Shown here piece after piece: positions 32,863 to 43,370 of a stretch of 64,000 nt of DNA (positions are counted from its first letter, which is position 1; each line of letters opens with the position of its first letter). The notes below the pieces were generated by a model that worked only from the letters and a program-made list of their open reading frames with translations, did not search any database and was not told the origin of the DNA. Source of the DNA: Toxorhynchites rutilus septentrionalis (Eukaryota; Arthropoda; Insecta; Diptera; Culicidae); NCBI RefSeq assembly GCF_029784135.1, contig NC_073746.1, positions 226,685,882 to 226,749,881 of the forward strand. Direction: 5' to 3'. The position numbers were made by a program, and so were the translations under genes.

Positions 32863-34446
32863 CTATTAACAGGTGGTTATCGAGTTGGCATTAACCACTG
32901 GTGGGCTTCCAGTATCGAGGAAAATGTGGAAATATCTAATCGTTACTGAAAATAATCTGCCAGTTCCTTTGGGAATTTTCAAAATATATTCATGTGAAAG
33001 AGTTTAATTGAATGTTTTCTATCCATGTTACACTGTGACCAAATATGTTTCAATCAAGTGCTATTAACAGGTGGTTATCGAGTTGGCATTAACCACTGGT
33101 GGGCTTCCAGTATCGAGGAAAATGTGGAAATAACTAATCGTTACTGAAAATAATCTGCCATTTCCTCTGGGAATTTTCAAAATATATTCATGTGAAAGAG
33201 TTTAATTGAATGTTTTCTATCCATGTAACACTGTGACCAAATATGTTTCAATCAAGTGCTATTAACAGGTGGTTATCGAGTTGGCATTAACCACTGGTGG
33301 GCTTCCAGTATCGAGGAAAATGTGGAAATATCTAATCGTTACTGAAAATAATCTGCCAGTTCCTTTGGGAATTTTCAAAATATATTCATGTGAAAGAGTT
33401 TAATTGAATGTTCTCTATCCACGTTACACTGTGACCAAATATGTTTCAATCAAGTGCTATTAACAGGTGGTTATCGAGTTGGCATTAACCACTGGTGGGC
33501 TTCCAGTATCGAGGAAAATGTGGAAATAACTAATCGTTACTGAAAATAATCTGCCAGTTCCTCTGGGAATTTTCAAAATATATTCATGTGAAAGAGTTTA
33601 ATTGAATGTTTTCTATCCATGTAACACTGTGACCAAATATGTTTCAATCAAGTGCTATTAACAGGTGGTTATCGAGTTGGCATTAACCACTGGTGGGCTT
33701 CCAGTATCGAGGAAAATGTGGAAATATCTAATCGTTACTGAAAATAATCTGCCAGTTCCTTTGGGAATTTTCAAAATATATTCATGTGAAAGAGTTTAAT
33801 TGAATGTTTTCTATCCACGTTACACTGTGACCAAATATGTTTCAATCAAGTGCTATTAACAGGTGGTTATCGAGTTGGCATTAACCACTGGTGGGCTTCC
33901 AGTATCGAGCAAAATGTGGAAATATCTAATCGTTACTGAAAATAATCTGCCAGTTCCTTTGGGAATTTTCAAAATATATTCTTGTGAAAGAGTTTAATTG
34001 AATGTTTTCTATCCATGTTACACTGTGACCAAATATGTTTCAATCAAGTGCTATCAACAGGTGGTTATCGAGTTGGCATTAACCACTGGTGGGCTTCCAG
34101 TATCGAGGAAAATGTGGAAATAACTAATCGTTACTGAAAATAATCTGCCAGTTCCTCTGGGAATTTTCAAAATATATTCATGTGAAAGAGTTTAATTGAA
34201 TGTTTTCTATCCATGTAACACTGTGACTAAATATGTTTCAATCAAGTGCTATTAACAGATGGTTATCGAGTTAGCATTGACCACTGGTGGGCTTCCAGTA
34301 TCGAGGAAAATGTGGAAATATCTAATCGTTACTGAAAATAATCTGCCAGTTCCTCTGGGAATTTAAAATTACATTCATGTGAAAGAGTTTATTTTAATGT
34401 TTTCTATCCATGAAACACTGTGACCAAATACATTTGGTTTTGTGAT
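32863..34446 (+). repeat. Eight-copy 198-bp tandem array (element A)
   Basis: Monomers start at 32863, 33061, 33259, 33457, 33655, 33853, 34051 and 34249, with exactly 198-base spacing throughout. Each begins CTATTAACAGGTGGTTATCG, and the units differ by a few substitutions (e.g. TATCTAATCG versus TAACTAATCG, CCTTTGGG versus CCTCTGGG). The last unit is more diverged and passes into the right arm (ACATTTGGTTTTGTG). Each frame is closed by stops within a monomer, so the array is non-coding. Confidence 0.92.
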
Positions 34447-34698
34447 TTTTCAATCAATCGCAATTAACAGGATAGCTTCTGAAGATTATTCTTCCCCATC
34501 AGTAGGATATTTCCGTATCCAATATTGGATGCATAAAACCTTGTGCCTCCAACGTAACGCTCTCGTTTTCGAAGTTCTCCAAATATTCATTCATTCAGAA
34601 TGAATTCAGATTCAACTTCAAACAAATGATCTCTAAATCAACGATAGTCCTACGTCACCCTTGCGGTTATACCATATATATAACCCACTTCCTGTTTT

Positions 34699-35400
34699 AT
34701 TGAGGTTAGAATAAACACCATAGATGGTCACGGCAAAAGGTGGAGGTATATTAAATCCATTGTGTTTGGAGCTAACACTATTCTAGACCAGCTGGCTGGC
34801 GCCTAGGAATACCTACGCGGACTACCGTTTGTCCATCCCTGCTATATACAAATATATACAAACTAACCGCTGAAGTTGATCTGAAGCGTGATAGTGAGAA
34901 TTTTTATTTTATGAAAGCGCGATCAGATACCTTTTTAACTACTTGGTATTTTTATCAATGGACCAGACTAAACCACTAGAAAATTGCATCAACATGTTAT
35001 TTGTAGTTATTTATTTAGGACTGATAGTTTTTTCGAGTTTGTCACAAGCCCATAGGCGTGTAACCCTTGATATTGGTTTAGACTGTCTGTGGAATATGTA
35101 ATTTTCTACCAGAAACTACACAGAACTACAATTCACGTCGTATCGCATGTAGAGTTGTCACCAACAAGAATAAAAATATAGCGAGTATGTTACTCAAAAT
35201 GCTACTCGAATTTGGAATATGTACGAAACGTTTGAATGATTCGAAGTAAAGTAAAGTTTTTGGTGACGAAAAACGTTTTTGTGGTCGAATTCATTTGCCA
35301 TTAATTTATTCTATTAAAATAATATTGTAGAAATCTAGATATATGCCAGAATGACTCAAAACGTTTGAGATACCGTAAGAGTACGAATTGAAGAAATGTA
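34699..35400. other. No recognisable gene
   Basis: AT-rich spacer with no supported feature. Confidence 0.4.
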
Positions 35401-35529
35401 TTAGGTTGGGGAAAAAGTAATCCATTATTTTTGGGTGAAATTCAAAACTATTTTTAATATTGTCCGATTTGGGTCAAATATACACTATTTTGTTGGAAAA
35501 TTTGTTAACATTCTGAAGGTAGCTTCATA

Positions 35530-35700
35530 ATGTCTCTATCATAGAGGTCTTGGTCTCTCCTTATTAGCGAAAACCCATAGCAGTAGATTTTAACAATCTT
35601 CTCTTGATCCCAATTTCTTATCACAATGAAAATTTTCCAACGCGAGAAAAAGGTGATAATCGTTTGGTGCCAGGTCTGAAATATATAGGGGATGTATTAA
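35530..35700 (-). pseudogene. Mariner transposase, C-terminal remnant
   Basis: On the minus strand PDLAPNDYHLFLALENFHCD is followed by KKLGSREDC and decayed sequence. The first motif is the third catalytic aspartate region of mariner transposases. It is part of the element bounded by the TTAGGTTGGGG repeats. Confidence 0.75.
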
Positions 35701-35799
35701 AACATATCAATCAAGTCCATTTGTTGACAGTAGAGTTCATAATTTAGTGTATTGCAGTGAGAAAAAAAATAAATAAAATAAAAAAAAATTAAAAATTCA

Positions 35800-38700
35800 A
35801 AAATTTGGTTCTCAAATGGGATCAACACTAGGGTAGGAGCCTACCTGTTGGTCTCAAATGTTCCTATCTCACGCCTCCACGAAGATCATATGACGACATT
35901 TTTTAGATCGGGCGTGAACTGGAAACACACACCTGGTCTTGGCTCCGAGAACGGGTGTCGAAAGTGGCTAAGTGAGGGGGTGCGAGCGAGTCAGAGCGCT
36001 ATATCTCTCCCGGGGAAGGCCTCCCGGGTCATGGAGGCCTTGCCAACACGCTGTCTCCCGGGCAAAGGAGATATACCCAGAAAATAGAGCTACGTTCACG
36101 AAGAATACTTAGAATGCGATCGCCCGAGGAGGGTCCCGAACTGGAGCTGGTCCTGGAACGGGCGTAAGAGCGAGCGACCAGAGTTCGTCGGGAGGCTTGA
36201 TCAGAACGCGACGAACGCGAGGCGTAGAGATCAACAACTACTACGCGATCTGGTCTTCCACTACGACGAGGCGATCTCACAGTTCCGCGACACAGACCCA
36301 TTGTCGCGCCCCAGGATCCCGAAGTTGCAGCATTCCCGCAGGCTGAAAAGTGCAGTAAAGCTCATGAACGAGCACGTTCTTCCGCTGCACTTGGTTGATG
36401 CTGAGAACATGGAGGAGCTGCAACTGAAAGTTTACTGCGCTGCTGTGGCGACCGCCAAAAGTTTAGGATACCGTATAAGGCCAACAGGAGGACTGCTCCA
36501 ACATCTCCGTGAAAGGTTTGAGCCTCCATGGCGATGGAGATTGGAGCAACGGATCCTAAACAAGCGCGCCGCAATTGGAAGACTGATGGCGTACAAAAGA
36601 GGCAACAGATCGGCGAAATTATCTCGCCAAGTTGCTGTGATCGTGCGGCCTACTGAACTTCGCCAGCTGGGAGCTCACCAGCTGACGGAAAAACTCGACA
36701 CACTGGTACAGCAATTGAGCGTCCTAACAAAACGGCTGAAATGTTACTCTGACTCTGCAAAGCGCCAACAACAAAATCGGATGTTCAGAGATAACGAAAA
36801 GGCGTTCTAGGACCACATTAGCGACGAGAAGCCCGACTACCGCGAAGGTTTGCCAGATATTAGCGATGTGACGAACTTCTGGGCTGGTATTTGGGAGACC
36901 CCAGTACAACATCGCGAAGGGTAAATGTGGTTAAGACGGGAGGAGGAGAGTTGTGGTGAAATTGAAGAGATGTCAGCTATCATCGTCGAAGAAAACGATG
37001 TCCGCGAAGCCTCGCGGTACCTGAGGAACTGGGCACCACCGGACCCCGATGGTGTTCAGAACTTCTGGCACAAGAAGCTGACCGTCGCACATCTAAAGAT
37101 AGCTGAGTGCTTCAACAAGGTGCTACGTGACCCACACAACCTTCCTGAATTCGCCACCCGTGGCGTCACCTTCCTCCTCCCGAAAGACAGCAACAAATTG
37201 AACCCATCAAAGTACAGACCGATATCGTGCCTATCGAGTCTGTACAAGATATTAAGCAGTATCATTACCGCCAAAGTTTCTGCTCACTGCGAACAACATC
37301 ACATCATCGCAGAAGAGCAGAAAGGATGCAGGAAAAATACGCATGGCTGCAAAGACCAGGCCATCATCGACGCAGCCATAGTAGGCCAGGCGGTATATAA
37401 CCAGCGGAACCTAAGCATGGCCTATATCGATTACAGGAAGGCTTATGACTCCATACCTCACTCGTTTCTCGTCCGGGTATTGGAGCTCTACAAAATTGAT
37501 CCCGTCGTCGTTAGGTTCCTGCAGCATGCGATGAGGAAGTGGAGTACGTCTCTGCACCTCAGTGATGGGGAAAATGTGTTGCAGTCTGGAACGCTGCAGA
37601 TAAAGAGGGGGATATTCCAAGGCGACTCTTTCAGCCCGCTTTGGTTTTGTCTGGCACTGAACCCCCTCAGTAGGACGCTCAATAGGAACGGTCATGTCTA
37701 TAAAATAAGGTATGGGGACGGCGCCAACGAAGAAGTGACCCATACCTTTTACATGGACGATCTCAAAGTCTACGCTGATTCACGTCAGCGTCTAGGTGTA
37801 GCTATCCGGGTTGTCGAAGATATAAGCAGGGACATCTGCATGGAGTCTGGCCTCGACTAGTGCCGCTGTGTCCATCTGCTGAAGGGACAACTTACCGAAT
37901 CCGGAGGCTACGAGGTCTATGACGGCGAGTTTATACAAGACATGGTTCGTGGCGAATCCTACAAATACCTTGGATTCCGACAGCTCACCGGGATTCGCCA
38001 CTTCGACATCAAGACGGAGCTGCGAGACAAGTTCTTGAGTCGAGTGAACTGTGTCTTGAGGACTTTCCTCAACACGGGGAACAAGGTACGCGCGATCAAC
38101 ACATTCGCGGTTCCCCTGCTGACCTTCAGTTTTGGTGTAGTCAAATGGAGCAAAACTGACCTAGAGGACCTTGAGAGGAGGATGAGGAAAGCATTCAAAG
38201 AGGCCGGAATGCACCATCCTCAATCGGCACTGAAGAGAGTTTCACTACCACGCAAAGAAGGGGGACTTGGAATAGTCGACATATCTGCACTGTGTGTTGC
38301 CCAGGTACGAAAACTGCGCGAGTACTTCGCAGAACGCGCCAACCAAAACGCGATATACCGGGCTGTCTGCGCCGCCGACAGAGGATACAGCGCTCTGCAC
38401 TTGGCGCAAGCGGAGTACCAACTCAACTGCAATCTGCAGACAGTGGAGGAGAAAATTGCAGCTTGGAAGCAGGAGGCAGTGCATGGTGCCCACCCCCATC
38501 AACTGGACCGGCCACACGTCGACAAGGCCGCATCTAATCTGTGGCTAACGCGTGGTGAACTCTCTTCAGTAGTAGAAGCCGACATGATAGCCATCCAGGA
38601 CAGGATAATGCCGACGAGAAACTGCAGGCGGTACGTCTGGCATCAAGACGTTGATGACATTTGCCGGATGTGCCACCAACCAGGTGAAAACATAGAGCAC

Positions 38701-39370
38701 ATTATGGGAGGCTGTCCCGTTTTGGCCAACGCAGCCTACACCGAGCGCCACAACAACGTGGCCCGTATTGTTCATCGACAACTGGCGCTCCAATGTGCTC
38801 TACTGGAAGACAACGTACCAAACTACCGGTACCTGCCTGCACCTGTCCTGGAAAATGACCGTTTCAAGCTGTACTGGGATCGCACTGTTCTGACCGACCT
38901 CTCGATCCACCACAACCGCCCAGATATAATGGTTTACGACAAGAGCGACCGCAAAGTCACCATCATCGATGTCGCTATTCCACTGAACCAGAATCTGGAG
39001 GAGACCCACGGTCGCAAAATCTGCAAGTACCGACCATTGGCCGTGGAGCTCAAGAAACTGTGGGGGCTAAGGGAGGTCCCAAGAATTGTTCCAGTCGTTC
39101 TCTCTGGAACTGGAATTGTCCCGTAGACACTTCTGGAAGCGCTAAAGGTGTTGAACATGGAGAAGGAATTGGCCGGCATCCAAAAGTCGGTCATCCTTAG
39201 CACCTGCGCGATTGTCCGACAATTTCTCGGTCAGGACTGAAACAGCACGAGCATGCAGATACGTGCATTCCGCAGAGCCTAGTCCCCCTTTGGCATTCAG
39301 AAGCTCGTGGGCAGGTGAAAATTCTGGCTAGGTTTGCCTAGTTAAGAAGTGAGATAAGTCTGCCAAAAAT
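35800..39370 (+). mobile_element. R2/R4-type non-LTR retrotransposon (REL-endonuclease)
   Basis: GC-richer than its surroundings. A 5' region (from about 35818) precedes a single long reading frame, followed by a ~130-base 3' untranslated part ending near GTTAAGAAGTGAGATAAG. The left border is preceded by an (A/T)-rich run with several TAA/TAAA units at 35770-35790, which recalls the TAA-repeat targets reported for R4/Dong elements. A clean target duplication was not found. The insertion is inside a mariner. Confidence 0.75.
36229..39240 (+). pseudogene. R2/R4-type retrotransposon protein, nonsense-interrupted
   Basis: One frame runs about 1,000 codons with in-frame stops at 36808 (TAG), 36922 (TAA), 37858 (TAG) and 39124 (TAG), and no frameshift from 36301 to the final TGA at 39238. 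The RT is recognised by GVTFLLPKDSNKLNPSKYRP, EQKGCRKNTHGCKDQAIID, MAYIDYRKAYDSIPHSFL, QIKRGIFQGDSFSPLWFCLA and YMDDLKVYA (catalytic Asp-Asp present). The C-terminus has a CCHC motif (CRMCHQPGENIEHIMGGC) and a restriction-like endonuclease core (RPDIMVYDKSDRKVTIIDVA). After 39124 the family-typical tail LNMEKELAGIQKSVILSTC continues to 39240. This places it in the site-selective R2/R4 group, not the apurinic-endonuclease group. Confidence 0.85.
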
Positions 39371-39399
39371 ATGTTTTTGAAAATAAATTAAAATGTATC

Positions 39400-39503
39400 G
39401 GCACCATGAACACCAATCAAATTTCAGCGGCCTGGCTTGCATTTTCGCACTTATGAAATAAAAAGTGTAAAATGTAGCGAATTTTCTCTTTGTTAATCTC
39501 CAT
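39400..39503 (-). pseudogene. Mariner transposase, N-terminal remnant
   Basis: From the ATG complementary to 39501-39503 the minus strand reads MEINKEKIRYILHFLFHKCE and NASQAAEI before a stop. This is the usual beginning of the mariner DNA-binding domain. It pairs with the C-terminal remnant 3.7 kb away. Confidence 0.7.
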
Positions 39504-39800
39504 TGTTAACACCCCGTAACTCACAACTGAATGGAACAAACAAAAAACTACGATTTTTTTAGTGTGAAATACGAGCTTTATAACGAGCCTAAACATGAAA
39601 TTGTATGATAGATATTACGCGAGATATTGATCACTAGAGCCAACCAACAAGAAAATAATGGATAACTTTTTCCCCAACCTAATATAACAGCGTTAGTGTA
39701 AATCAGTGGTACTCAATCTTTTTTTTTTGATTCATAAACACGTGTTAGTCATGGTGTCGCGGGTCGCAGAAAAAAAAATAAAAATAAAGAAGAGTGGTGT

Positions 39801-39835
39801 TCAGGACACGACCGCATTGCTAGCGCAGGACTACG
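39801..39835 (+). repeat. Isolated GACACGACCGC...palindrome module
   Basis: GGACACGACCGCATTGCTAG followed by CGCAGGACTACG repeats the module seen at 27595-27632 and, inverted, at 32221-32260. It stands alone here. Confidence 0.55.
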
Positions 39836-41269
39836 AAGTTGAACCAGTGAGGAACAAACATTATAGAAATTCAAGAATGAATCTCTTTAGTACAAATATT
39901 TGGTAGCACTGACAAGGGCCGATGAATGAATGCTTTCACTGAGTGAGGGGCGTGAATGTTTTGCAAAGCAATAACACGCCAATTTGAGCTGTTGATAACT
40001 TGCTGTCTATAGCGGTTTTAAAAGTCCGACCTTATCCAAGTAGGTTTTAGTACCTCAAAATTGCATTTCCAACGTTCCAAAGAACTCTGAGAACGGCAAA
40101 AGAAAAGTTGGTGTGTGTAATGACGGCGTCGACCGCTGTGGATCAGTTACCTTCTTCACACCCGGCTTGAAATGTGCTGCACGTTGACGCCTCTTTTAGT
40201 CCGAACACAACGCTCTAATTCACGGAAATGTATTCATCGACCGGAAAAAGTCACCAAAAAGTGTGCGTCTAAGAAAGCTTCGAAATTTACTTTTATCTCA
40301 AAAAAAATGTCAAGAATCGACTTTTCAGACAAAAAACGACCGACATTTAATGAATTTCAACATTTTTTTAACCCCGATTTTAGGTCACTTCCCTCATAGG
40401 TTATTTTTTATCTTTGCGACACTAGTGAATAAAATATGATTGAGCTAAAATGTTTCATAGGGTGTTTATTCGCGGGAATCAACATTTGGCAATTTTTTCC
40501 CATTGGCACTCTGATATATATAAATATGCTAAACTTCTAAAATTGAGAATCTTGCTATGTTGAAATAGAAAGATGAAAGGCGAAAATTAATTATTTTTGC
40601 AGAACATGTAGTCGAAAAATGCAAACTGAATTATTGAAAAAAAAGCTGCTAAAATTCAACCGTGGTTAAAATAAGACAAACGAATAGTTGTCTAATATGT
40701 TTATCAACTTACCGACATTTATGAACGGTGAAAATATTGCATAGGGAGCCCATGCTACTGGAGATATAAATGACTTCGGTTCGACCTTTAGAATTTTTCA
40801 GAATCAAAACTTCGATTTCATATTCCCGAGGCAGATAAAAATTTCGATTCCCAGGTTCAGAATCATTTTTTTTTTCAAATTCCTTTTTCTGATTTCAATC
40901 AATTTTTTTAGGATTCCAGAATCTCATCAATTTGGAAACTAAAACGCAGGATCGAGAATGTTTAAATTTGAGTTATTTTACTAGAAGTAATGATTAAATT
41001 CAGATTTACAATGCGACTTTGACGAGCTTAGCTGGGTGTTGCACATGTTATCCTCTCGATCCGCGCGTATTTTTTTGTGTCACATTTTCCAGTTTTTCTT
41101 TTTAATTGACACATGTCATGATGTACCGCAGTCTATAATATACTGACTGAAAATCGAAAACACCATTCCTCGTAGCGTATTTTTCGTAGCGAAACGGGGT
41201 GTCAAGACCATATATTTTTGAACAACTGCCAGTCCATGCTTCTCGTGTCGCGATGGCGATCAATCTAAC
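39836..41269. other. No recognisable gene
   Basis: AT-rich. Frames of up to 75 codons have no known similarity. Confidence 0.4.
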
Positions 41270-41600
41270 TGAATGCCAATTCAGCATAAATTTCTAGCAT
41301 TCATTTGCAACCACAGCGATGAAACAAAAGCTTGCGACACGCATGAGAGTCTGGGAAAGACCTTGAAGTCGCCGCCGCCGCCGCCGCTGCTGATGTTGCT
41401 GCATGCACGCCGTAGAGAAGATTGCGATTCAATTCGTAGCGCTGACCAACTCACGCTTAGAACCCAGTTTTCCGTGTTCAGTTCGCCGTACGAAGAAATA
41501 ACAAAACAAAAATCCTTCTCACCTACTGCTACCTCCCCCGCTTTCGTTCGCCAACGTTCATCGACTCGCCTCGATTCCAAATAGGACAAATCACGCGGCC
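41270..41600. other. GC-rich island with (GCC)n, unexplained
   Basis: Open on both strands for about 100 codons (plus 41273-41584, minus 41281-41589) with a CCG/GCC run at 41371-41389 giving poly-Pro or poly-Gly. It also contains TTCAGTTCG (initiator-like) near 41477. The composition is unlike the surrounding AT-rich DNA and resembles a promoter-proximal or 5' UTR segment. No protein family is recognised on either strand. Confidence 0.35.
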
Positions 41601-42367
41601 ACTGTGACGCAGGAAATTGAATCTCGGCGGAGTATCGATTTTCTCTCCATCAAATTCGCCACCGCGCACTACATTGGATGAAATTGATCCAACACTTAAG
41701 GTTGACTTTTGGCATTAGCCGAAAAAATATCTATTCAATTCGAATAAAACATCTAATGCCCGTCCCAAATATTGCCACCCAGCCGCCTTGCCAGACCGCG
41801 GAGAAGTGGCGAGATCCAATATTCATATGAGCGATCCATATTTATGACTTCAGGTAACCAAAGCATCGATCTAACGTAAATTCGATCTACAAACGTTTGA
41901 CGTTGTCCGTAAAACGCTAATGGATAAAGCCATGGTAGGTGAACAGTAAATATGACAGGTTCATGAAATGTCGGAAATGTATTCTTCTTATGGGACCCAA
42001 ATTTATTGCGTGCTTCTTGAATAAGTATAGTCGTAACCATCGTAACGTATTAATTATTTCAAACGATATCTTATGATACGATTACCTGAAAAGTAACGTG
42101 TTCTTTTTGATTCTTGGAAGTACCGAAAATTAACATCTTGCATCTGATGGATTACAGCGAAAACCTGAATTATGTGTGAGAACATGTAATATGGACGATT
42201 GCATTAATCCATTTACTACTATGGGTCGGTTGCGCCAAAATGATCTAATCGAGTACCACTCGTTGTGACCCATGATTCCAGTTTATAAAGCTTTTTTAAT
42301 AGACCATGGTACTGCCGTTCGACACATAATTGTCCCATGTCACTTTTTGACAATTTTCACTTTTCTT
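41601..42367. other. No recognisable gene
   Basis: The minus-strand frame 41753-42040 is unlike any family I know. Confidence 0.4.
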
Positions 42368-42830
42368 CATAAAACGATTTTATGGTCTTCCAGAAAAACA
42401 CAAAAAAAAGTTATGGTTTGTTCCCAGCTTTTAGAAAAACAACATCAAGCTCAATTTTCCCATGTTAATATTCTATTCACAACTGTCCCACCATATATTT
42501 TTTGTAGATCCATATCAAACAAATCGGTTCAAGTACAAGAATTTTATGTCACGCTAATACACTCATTTCTGGTTTAGAAGAACGAGCTAATTCTCAAACA
42601 AATAAAAAAAATAACAGAACACGTGGTCACCTTTTTAGCGAATGCCTGCTAACAACGAGATTTATATTCTGCAAAGGTGTTGCAGATCACTCCCTTCTCC
42701 ATAAAACGATGTTGTTATGCATAATCTTTCGGAAGAACACAAAAAAACATTGTTTGTTCCCAGTATTTCAAAAAACAACATCAATTTCAAATGTCCCATG
42801 TTGATATTCTAGGCATAACAGTCTTACCAT
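42368..42830. repeat. Diverged direct duplication (period ~335 bp)
   Basis: 42368-42493 and 42702-42829 share ATAAAACGAT, AACACAAAAAAA, TTTGTTCCCAGY, AAAACAACATCAA and TCCCATGTTRATATTCTA in order, with ~75-80% agreement by eye. Non-coding. Confidence 0.6.
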
Positions 42831-43291
42831 GAATTTTTAAGCCTGTACCAAAGATTGATTGATTCAATTGAGGAGATCTTTTCATATTTCATTAAATAAC
42901 AGTTCTCTGCTTCTATAAAACCCAGTGTATTGCTAAACCGGAATGCTTAAAGCTTCTGGTAGACAAATATGCTAGAAAACTTTGAATACGTTTTTCTCAG
43001 TTGCTGATTTTGGAACATGGTACATCTATGCGTAGAACGGCAGGGTAGGTCTATTCGAAGTCCGTGTTAACCAGAAGTTTAGTCCTACAGGGTGATGGTA
43101 CTGGTAAAATTCATTTGTCAATGATTACAAAGCATAAATGTCGCCCTGTTTTGTTGTGGCATGTTTTGGCGTTTACTTTTTAGTAGTATCCGTTGAAGAG
43201 GTTTGATGGCTCATTGTCGGTCATGAGCAGGGATGCCAACTATAATTTGCAAAAATTAGGAAAAACAAAAATAAAAATCAGGATGAAATCA

Positions 43292-43370
43292 GGATAGTTC
43301 ATATTAGGTTGTTCGGAAAGTTCGGATAGTTCATATTAGGTTGTTCGGAAAGTTCGTCCCGATTTATGAA
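43292..43370 (+). mobile_element. Mariner-type terminus with 32-bp duplication
   Basis: GGATAGTTCATATTAGGTTG plus TTCGGAAAGTTC occurs twice in tandem (43292-43323 and 43324-43355). TTAGGTTGTTCGGAAAGTTC followed by GTCCCGATTTATG is a typical left end of mosquito mariner-type elements. No matching right end or transposase was found, so this is a solo or truncated end. Confidence 0.55.

Larger units (their letters stand above)
32392..34692 (+). mobile_element. Element A: promoter-led 198-bp satellite element
   Basis: A 2.3-kb unit bounded by TGTTTT on both sides (32386-32391 and 34693-34698). It begins with GACGTAGGACTACGTC and has near its right end the inverted match TAGTCCTACGTC (34645-34656), finishing ...ACCCACTTCC. 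From left to right it holds a ~240-base left arm, a TATA/initiator promoter, a ~195-base leader, eight 198-bp tandem repeats, and a ~250-base right arm. The same arrangement, nearly identical in the left arm and leader, is found in element B at 60681-63895. No transposase, RT or other known protein is encoded. Two small frames (32567-32779 and 32749-32949) are conserved in both copies, but probably because the DNA is so similar. Confidence 0.75.
35401..39682 (-). mobile_element. Mariner element split by a non-LTR insertion
   Basis: The outer ends are TTAGGTTGGGGAAAAAGT at 35401 and its inverted match ending at 39682 (ACTTTTTCCCCAACCTAA), with TA outside both (35399-35400 and 39683-39684). The arms (35401 to about 35757 and about 39370-39682) hold the two ends of a mariner transposase on the minus strand. 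The central part of the mariner is missing and a ~3.6-kb REL-endonuclease retrotransposon occupies the place. Confidence 0.85.

Noticed and set aside
32567..32949. Two small open frames conserved at 60862-61244
   Set aside because: The DNA is nearly identical throughout this region, so conservation of the frames is no evidence of coding. They overlap the promoter, leader and first satellite unit.
32863..34446. CRISPR-like array
   Set aside because: The 198-bp units are contiguous with no unique spacers, in a eukaryotic context. It is a satellite array.
37959..38548. Antisense and alternative frames over the non-LTR element
   Set aside because: Shadows of the GC-richer retrotransposon frame on the plus strand.
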